A DNA stretch of 13,230 nucleotides from Magnaporthiopsis rhizophila (Eukaryota; Ascomycota; Sordariomycetes; Magnaporthales; Magnaporthaceae): assembly GCA_003049465.1 (NCBI GenBank), contig PYSS01000260.1, positions 1 to 13,230 on the forward strand. The letters are read 5' to 3'. Both the position numbers and the translations under genes were made by a program. The notes under the pieces were generated by a model. That model saw only the letters and a list, made by a program, of their open reading frames with translations. It did no database searches and had not been told where the DNA came from. Below, one piece after another: positions 8,401 to 13,230 of the stretch. Numbering within the stretch: the first letter of the stretch is position 1; each line of letters begins with the position of its first letter.

Positions 8401-8960
8401 TTATTGATAAAAAAAAGGATCGGAACTGGCCTAATTTCCGAACTATATTGGAAAGGATTAATTAAAAAGATATAAACAGCCGAAAGGTAAGGAAAATTGA
8501 TTGTTAAAAATATAATAAAAATTTTTATCACATTTTGGATTGTTATGCTAAAAAGGATATTAATAGCAAGGATATCCCTTTTTTGCCTGGGAAAATAGCC
8601 GGTCTTAAAAAGAAATTTACGGAAGCCTCGAACCCAGCAAACAAAAAAAGCCATTATTAAAAAAGGCCCGGATCGCCGGAATCCAATCCCGGGATTACGA
8701 ATTTACCAGCGCCTTTTTTGAAAAAATCGAGACGGATTCCGATTGTTGAAAAAAAGGGCCCCGTTTATTCCGGTTATAGGAACCCACCCTTTGACTGGTA
8801 TAATGAGGCCTGTTATAAGCATATTCCTCCAAGCGAAAAAAAAAGCCCGGAAATCCCAGTGCAAATTTTGCTAAATACTGAAAGCCACAAAAATTACTTA
8901 TTTTTTTCCCGGATCGTTGCCAGGCTAAAAAACAGGGTTATAAAAAAAAGTACCCCAAAA
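5465..8960 (+). pseudogene. gag: Decayed gag (capsid polyprotein) gene with very long N-terminal extension
   Basis: A coding frame can be traced from ATG 5465 (MDFSNTGSRDK) if stops are taken as mutated Gln/Trp codons. It shifts frame twice, near the T9 run at 5846-5854 and the T7 run at 6094-6100, then stays in one frame to about 9000. The first third is rich in Lys, Gln, Glu, Asn and looks alpha-helical/coiled coil (for example EEIRKNQRNLIKLFK near 5863); a second such part lies at about 6700-7140. A Pro-rich linker (7560-7660) precedes the capsid-like domain. A KCG at 8334-8342 may be a ruined zinc knuckle, without the full CCHC pattern. At about 750 codons ahead of the capsid domain, the extension is far longer than usual for fungal Gypsy gag; I do not recognise it. 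Stops are almost all TAA/TAG at expected Gln codons. Confidence 0.75.
7746..8275 (+). pseudogene. gag: Capsid-like (Retrotrans_gag) domain remnant within gag
   Basis: The frame reads FDGTRISFQNW, then IEASKDRFTS, WKFYVSALENYY, then MLKYKGDIASYIIKF followed by a second conserved Trp/Phe segment and an FP ending. This matches the pattern of the Ty3/Gypsy capsid family: W at the start, a middle W..F, and a Q/K-G-x-x-x-x-Y-x-x-x-F motif. Stops within it (for instance TGA at the position after NW) are one transition away from Trp or Gln codons. Confidence 0.75.
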
Positions 8961-9060
8961 ATACTTGCCGATTTTCGGATAAACGGTACAATTCTGGTAT
9001 AGTACTATTTTCCGGATGCAATATTTTAATATTTTAATTATTATGCCCGGATTATTTTAA
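8900..9060 (+). pseudogene. Possible aspartic protease remnant
   Basis: In the gag frame, ILADFRINGTILV at about 8961-8999 resembles the catalytic loop of retroviral-type proteases (hydrophobic-D-S/T-G-A), with Asp at 8970-8972 but Phe-Arg where Ser/Thr-Gly is expected. Position between gag and RT is right for protease. The rest of the fold is not recognisable, so this is tentative. The surrounding open stretch 8718-9002 is simply the longest unbroken piece of this frame. Confidence 0.4.
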
Positions 9061-9312
9061 ACATTTCAAATTTTGATCCCGAATATAACGTTTTTTGCCA
9101 GTATAATGGATAATTTAGTATTATCCTTTGGGGCTTTTATTAAAAAATCCAAAGGATATACGGTTCGATACGGCCAATGCAAAGCTTGCTGCAAATCCCG
9201 AGTTTAGAAATATAGGGATTTTAAAGAACCAGAAAATATTTATTTCACTATACCGGCTATCCTGGCCCTAATAAAGAACATAAAAAATTCCCCTCCAATT
9301 AAAACAAAAAAG

Positions 9313-10110
9313 GAAGACGAATTGGCCAATGTTTTTTTATAATTTAGGGAGTTTTTACCCATTATAACCAAAAAAGCGGCCATGAAATTACCTGATTATT
9401 AACTATGGGATTATAAAATTCACCTAAAAGAAAGGGTTATTTTTAGTTAGGAACCTATTTATAATATAAGCGAAAAAAAGCTTAATATTTTCAAACCCTG
9501 GTTGATAAGGAACCTGGAAGCAGAACGGATGTATAAAGGAAAAGGGGTAATAGGAGTATCCCTAATGTTCGCCGAAAAAAAGAATCCAAAGGACCCTTTA
9601 CGGCCAGTTATTGATTACCGAAATATTAATTTAAAAACTATTCCCGAATATTATTTTATTCATTTAATAATGGAATTCCAAAACCGTTTTCGAAATGCCA
9701 AATGGATAATAAAAATAAACCTTAAAACCGGATTTTATTTAATACGGATAGAGGAAAGCTACGAATAAAAAATAGCTTTTAGGTGCAAATATGGTTTTTT
9801 CGAATTTACGGTTATATTAATAGAATTTATTAATGCACCAGTTATTTTTTAGCGTATAATGAACCACATTTTTATAAATTTAATTAATGCAAAATTATTA
9901 GTATATTTAATTAATTTTTTTATTTATGCAAAAACCATAAAGGAATACGATAAACTGGTACGGAAAATATTATAAAGGTTTACCAATTATTATTTTACGG
10001 TTGCCCCCCGAAAGTGTATCTGGAAAACCCAGGAAATAAAATTTTTGGGATATATAATTGGGCAGAATAATATCCGAATATTCCAAAACAAAATCAAAAC
10101 TATTCTTTAA
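9313..10110 (+). pseudogene. pol: Decayed reverse transcriptase domain of pol
   Basis: Translates to recognisable Ty3/Gypsy RT: LPDYxLWDYKIHLK ahead of EPIYNISEKKL, then LMFAEKKNPKDPLRPVIDYR (LRPVIDYR box, about 9598-9621), AKWIIKINLKTGF where the first catalytic Asp of KIDL has become Asn, IRIEESYE followed by a stop in place of Trp (9766-9768), and KYGFFEFTV. The second and third catalytic Asp, in YxDD, read YLIN at 9904-9915. Another stop at 9850-9852 replaces the Gln of the FQR motif. The longest unbroken piece is 9502-9768. The frame differs by one from the gag frame. Confidence 0.93.
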
Positions 10111-10299
10111 TAATAAGCACGCAGCCAATTACGGGAGTACCAATTATTAATAGGGTTTGCAAACTTTTATAATTGCAAATGCTTTATCAAAAAACCTATA
10201 AACCTGGATTACAAAAATGCAAAAAGTATTTAATGCTTTTAAAAAAGCCTTTATTTTTCCCCCAATTTTGGGGGATTTTAATTTAACACTTCCCGTTAT

Positions 10300-10700
10300 T
10301 ATGGAAATAAACTTTTTAAATTTTGCAATAAAAACAGTGCTATCCTAGTATAATCCAAAAAATAATAAACTTTATCCGGTAACCTTTATTTCCGAAAAAT
10401 AATAATAGCAAAAATTAATTACAAAATCTACGATAAAAAACTTTTTGCAATCGTTAATTGCTTTGGCAAATAAAGGTATTACCTGAAAAAAGCACAGCAT
10501 TGTATAAAGATTTTTACGGATCACTAAAACCTGTTTTATTTTATAATAGTCAAAATTTTTAATTATTAATAAATTAAATGGGTTTAATAATTATGTAGCT
10601 ATTAGTTTTTAATTAATTATTAATTTGAAAAACAGAACGAAAAAGCCGATATTTTTTCTAAATTAAAATAATACCGACCAAAAAAAAAGGGGGATAAAAA
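10300..10700 (+). pseudogene. pol: Decayed RNase H domain and tether of pol
   Basis: Same frame as RT. LYPVTFISEK is followed by three consecutive stops at expected Gln-type codons, then NYKIYDKKLFAIVNCFGK (10417-10470), RYYLKKAQHCIKIFTDH with the TDH motif at 10516-10524, and further on QNEKADIFSK, the usual N-x-x-A-D-x-L-S-R ending. These are standard landmarks of Gypsy RNase H and the segment following it. Confidence 0.88.
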
Positions 10701-10989
10701 TTAGCCGATTATAATAGTCCTGCAAAAAAAATATTTCGCAAAAAAAACCCCAGCAAATTTTTCCGTCCTTTTAGTGCCGGCCTGATTTTGCAGCATTCCG
10801 ATATTTAAATAAAACCTTAAATTTATAAACCGAATTAAATAGGTTGCCCTGATCGATAAAAAATACCAAGCATATGCAAAAAACCTATATAAAAAAAAAC
10901 CACCGAAAAAAGCTTTTTTTATGAATATAACAGATTTGGGTTACGGTTTAGCTGAAATTTAAAAGGAAGATTTTTATTTTAAATATAAT

Positions 10990-11760
10990 ACCAAAATAAT
11001 AAAATATATAAGTATAAATAAAATTTTGAAACTAATTACCCGATATTTTTGGTGGTTAAATATAAAAAAGAATGTTAATAATTATATTCGGAGCTGTTTC
11101 GAATGCTAACGAAACAAAATTTCGAAATACACCCTTTTTGGCCTTTTTTAGCTTATAAAATTATATTACTAACCCTGGCAAATAATAATTATGGATTTTA
11201 TTATAAATTTATCCAAAAATAAAAAATATAATTTTATTTGGGTAATAATAAATCTTTTTACTAAAATGGCGCATTTTGTACCCCTAAAAAAGGGGGAGAA
11301 AAAAACGGATAACTTTATTTGTATATTTGCCAAAAAATATTAATAATTTCATAATATATCACTAAATATTATTTTAAACTGAAACTTTTGGTTTATAATA
11401 CATTTATAGCAGAATTTTTTTAAATTGGTTGGTATTAAACCTAAAATAAGTATAATTTTTTACCTATAAACCGATAGGCAAACAGAAAATTTTAATTAAA
11501 TCCTGGAAATATATTTGCGCTTTTTTATTAATTTTGAAATATTTAACTGGACAAATCTGTTATTTATAGCAAAATTTACCTTTAATAATATTTTATTTTT
11601 CAGTATATTAATATTTTTTTTTATATTAATTATGGATTTAATCCAGCAGCAAATAATCTTTTAATTTTAAAACGGATTTATTTATGCCCGGTTAATAAAC
11701 TGTATGTATATTGGATATATAGGATTTATAATAAAGGCAAGCTGTATTTAAAAAAGGCCT
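10990..11760 (+). pseudogene. pol: Decayed integrase (zinc-binding and catalytic core) of pol
   Basis: Same frame as RT. The zinc-binding region keeps TRYFWWLNIKKNVNNYI and SCFEC (11092-11106), the two Cys of HHCC. The DDE core shows MDF with the first Asp at 11194-11196, FTKMAHFVPL, then ILN-stop where IVSDR is expected, so the second Asp at 11377-11379 is Asn, and TDRQTENFN with Glu at 11485-11487. The spacing from that Asn to the Glu is exactly 35 intervening residues, as in D,D-35-E integrases. Later sequence is too AT-rich to read with confidence. Confidence 0.92.
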
Positions 11761-12039
11761 GTAACAAAATAAAATAATAGGCAAATAAAAAATAAATAAT
11801 ATCCCTAATATTTATGAAAGGATAATTTGTAATACTTAATATAAAAAATATTAAAATTTAATACCCAATAAAAAAGTTTGATACCAAATTTTTGGGTTTT
11901 TTTTTGTATCATTTAAATTTTAACCCTTTTAATAATTAAGCTAATATTTTCCGATTTGTAAAAAATCCATCTTATTTTTTATGCATTTTTTATTGAACCT
12001 TACCGGTCAGAATTTTATAAATAACCTGATCTAAAGCAA

Positions 12040-12231
12040 GTTAGGAATAAGGCCCTGCCCTTTAAAAATACCTGGGATATGAAGGAAATTCGGGATTTAC
12101 GGCTCGAAAAAGGGGTTATAAAATATAAGGTTAAATGGCTAAGCTTTAATAAAAAGGAAAACGATACCTGGGAATCCTGGGAGAGCTTTAAGGCTAAAAA
12201 AGCCAAGGAGGAGGTGCAGGCCTTTTACTAA
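12040..12231 (+). pseudogene. pol: C-terminal chromodomain of the integrase
   Basis: Unbroken to a natural TAA at 12229-12231. It reads TWDMKEIRDLRLEKGVIKY, then KVKWLSFNKKENDTWESW and ESFKAKKAKEEV, matching the chromodomain pattern with its conserved Y-x-V-K-W, N-T-W-E and the helical tail. The first aromatic cage position is Trp rather than Tyr/Phe. It is less mutated than the integrase core. In related elements this domain binds histone H3 methylated at lysine 9 and steers integration to heterochromatin. Confidence 0.9.
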
Positions 12232-12284
12232 CAATACCCCCGCAAGCCCCGGGATTTTTGAGTTTAAGGTTTGGGATACGCTTT

Positions 12285-12297
12285 GGAAAGAGGGGGG
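12285..12297 (+). other. Polypurine tract (plus-strand primer site)
   Basis: GGAAAGAGGGGGG lies three bases before the TG of the 3' LTR, the expected location of the primer for plus-strand DNA synthesis. Confidence 0.8.
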
Positions 12298-12300
12298 TAG

Positions 12301-12593
12301 TGTTACACGGGGATCGCCACCGGCCCCGGATTAATAAATAGCAGGGCGGTAATTGATTAGGACGGACCAAAAGGATATAAAATCCCTGCAAATAACAGGC
12401 AGGCTAGGCGCCCAGCCCTTTTTCAGATATGTACCTAACTTTGCAAAGCACGGGCCATATAAAAGCCTATATAACGGGGGAAATTTTGCTAGGATCTCGA
12501 GGAGATTCTGCTTCCTTAAGCATCTCCGTAAGGCTATAAAACGTTTATTATAATACAGTGATTTTACCAAGCCGACTCCGTCCCTTTGTTACA
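12301..12593 (+). repeat. 3' LTR
   Basis: Begins TGTTACACGG and ends TTGTTACA, with TG..CA termini kept. Gap-free match to the 5' LTR over 293 bp. In its first half this copy carries most of the T/A states (C-to-T, G-to-A), whereas in the last third several T/A states are in the 5' copy. TATAAAAG is at 12458-12465. Confidence 0.95.
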
Positions 12594-12598
12594 GAAAG
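12594..12598 (+). repeat. Right target-site duplication GAAAG
   Basis: Identical to 4653-4657 and directly after the terminal CA of the 3' LTR, which fixes both ends of the insertion. Confidence 0.9.
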
Positions 12599-12888
12599 TG
12601 ACTATATTGTGGTTGTGTCTGCTAGGGACGTGGGCAAGCTGACGGGCTGCGCAACAGACGTTTCGACATAGAAAAGCAGGGATTCGCCCCTGTCTATCCC
12701 CACGGCACAATGCAAACTAGGCTTCATCCGTTAACAAAGGCATCCCAAGAGAATTCCGTAACTCGCGCGCTTAAAGTGCCTGGAAACCCGTCCCAGGTAC
12801 TTTTACTGTACATGTAAAAATTCCCTGTCGGGCCCCGTACAGTGACAAGGTTTATAGCACACAGCCCCCACATTCCAACCACAATGTT
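12599..12888. other. Flanking DNA right of the retrotransposon, no gene seen
   Basis: Normal-GC sequence that was contiguous with 4417-4657 before insertion. I see no gene with motifs. A small inverted repeat, TTTTAC and GTAAAA around TGTACAT, lies at 12801-12819. A minus-strand open frame spanning 12724-13038 shows no family features. Confidence 0.5.
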
Positions 12889-12984
12889 TGTTACGACCGC
12901 TTTGGCACGACCCTGGCTGAACGCACCCAGAAGCGGGGTAATCAAGGAACACAAGGTCACGTCACCAGCAGATAAGATAAGGAT

Positions 12985-13074
12985 TGATCTGTGTGATCCT
13001 AAGGATCTGACACAGATCAAGGAGAGCCGACAGATCAAGTGATCTGTATGCTCCTAACGCCTCGACACAGATCA
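12985..13074. repeat. Five copies of ACAGATCA in both orientations
   Basis: TGATCTGT at 12985-12992 and 13040-13047; ACAGATCA at 13012-13019, 13030-13037 and 13067-13074. The pair at 13030-13047 forms a perfect 8-bp inverted repeat with a 2-nt centre. The copies sit upstream of the TATA-like sequences. Confidence 0.9.
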
Positions 13075-13137
13075 GACAGAGCAACCGAGGAACCAGGTCT
13101 ATATATACAGGAAACCTGCCATATAAATAAAACACTT

Positions 13138-13161
13138 TGACTGAAGCTTCGGCATCAGTCA
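13138..13161 (+). repeat. Hairpin with a UUCG tetraloop
   Basis: TGACTGA at 13138-13144 pairs with TCAGTCA at 13155-13161. Inside, after an A-A mismatch, GC pairs with GC closing the loop TTCG (13148-13151), the C(UUCG)G type known to be exceptionally stable in RNA. Confidence 0.8.
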
Positions 13162-13230
13162 ACCTAAATTAGCTTAAACTCCTAGCCTGAATAGCGATTA
13201 TAACTTCGACCCCTTAAGTCAGTGCACCCC

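Larger units (their letters stand above)
4658..12593 (+). mobile_element. Degenerate Ty3/Gypsy chromovirus LTR retrotransposon (7936 bp)
   Basis: A full-length element bounded by two 293-bp LTRs and a perfect 5-bp target duplication. Read on the plus strand, the internal part gives gag, protease remnant, RT, RNase H, integrase and a C-terminal chromodomain, the order of Metaviridae chromoviruses. No part is functional: stops interrupt every frame, the RT YxDD box reads YLIN and the integrase second Asp is Asn. Damage is nearly all C-to-T and G-to-A transitions; the pol frame is kept for over 3 kb without an indel. This is the expected signature of RIP in an ascomycete. Chromodomain integrases often target heterochromatin. 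Confidence 0.96.
12889..13230 (+). mobile_element. Possible fragment of a second LTR, cut by the window edge
   Basis: Starts with TGTTACGACC, an LTR-like opening, and contains a repeat-dense part (12985-13074), a TATA stretch TATATATA near 13100-13107 and a second one, ATATAAATAAA, near 13121-13131, followed by a hairpin that would sit near the RNA 5' end. This arrangement resembles fungal LTR promoters. No second copy, terminal CA or target duplication is visible within the window, so this is a suggestion based on organisation only. Confidence 0.35.

Noticed and set aside
8382..8654. 90-codon minus-strand open frame with several hydrophobic stretches
   Set aside because: It lies antisense to the readable gag frame, has AT-driven Ile/Phe/Leu composition and no recognisable motif.
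4658..12593. Endogenous virus with an envelope gene
   Set aside because: No reading frame follows integrase; the coding part ends with the chromodomain stop at 12229-12231, only 69 bases before the 3' LTR.
12724..13162. Minus-strand open frames in the right flank
   Set aside because: Two overlapping frames of 66-104 codons without motifs, covering the repeated ACAGATCA motifs and TATA-like DNA; more consistent with noncoding sequence.
1..13230. CRISPR array, tRNA or rRNA genes
   Set aside because: No regularly spaced direct repeats with unique spacers, no cloverleaf with T-arm and acceptor pairing, and no rRNA-like sequence were found by eye on either strand.

Overview
The window is genomic DNA of a filamentous ascomycete (Pezizomycotina). 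Three things point there: a secreted family GH3 beta-glucosidase gene split by short introns with GT..AG borders and CTAAC-like branch points; a Ty3/Gypsy chromovirus; and the mutational decay of that element, which is almost purely C/G to T/A transitions as expected from repeat-induced point mutation (RIP). No bacterial signals (operons, Shine-Dalgarno sites) are seen. Species cannot be named from this sequence.

Layout: (1) 1-1128, a (TAA)n microsatellite, about 0.85 kb of intergenic DNA without a supportable gene, then a probable core promoter and 5' leader. (2) 1129-4416, the plus-strand beta-glucosidase gene, six exons, 911 codons (916 with an alternative first splice), with signal peptide, GH3 N domain, GH3 C domain and fibronectin-III-like C-terminus; both catalytic acids are present, so it reads as intact. 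An 18-bp tandem repeat inserted in frame in exon 5 encodes a hexapeptide array with four N-glycosylation sequons. (3) 4417-4652, short GC-rich 3' flank with strong inverted repeats. (4) 4658-12593, a complete but dead 7936-bp LTR retrotransposon: 293-bp LTRs, 5-bp target duplication GAAAG on both sides, gag, protease remnant, reverse transcriptase, RNase H, integrase, C-terminal chromodomain and polypurine tract, in that order on the plus strand. Its coding frames can be followed for kilobases because most damage is substitutions turning Gln/Trp/Arg codons into stops. (5) 12599-13230, right flank, ending in a region that looks like part of a second LTR and carries five copies of an 8-bp motif in both orientations and a UUCG-capped hairpin.

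The beta-glucosidase would act outside the cell, releasing glucose from cellobiose and other beta-glucosides. The retrotransposon is unrelated cargo that landed 236 bp downstream of its stop codon. The most unusual parts are the very long, unrecognised coiled-coil-rich N-terminal part of the element's gag frame, the NLT repeat array in the enzyme, two mutually exclusive in-frame splice pairings at intron 1, and the broad sequence context and uneven density of the transition mutations.
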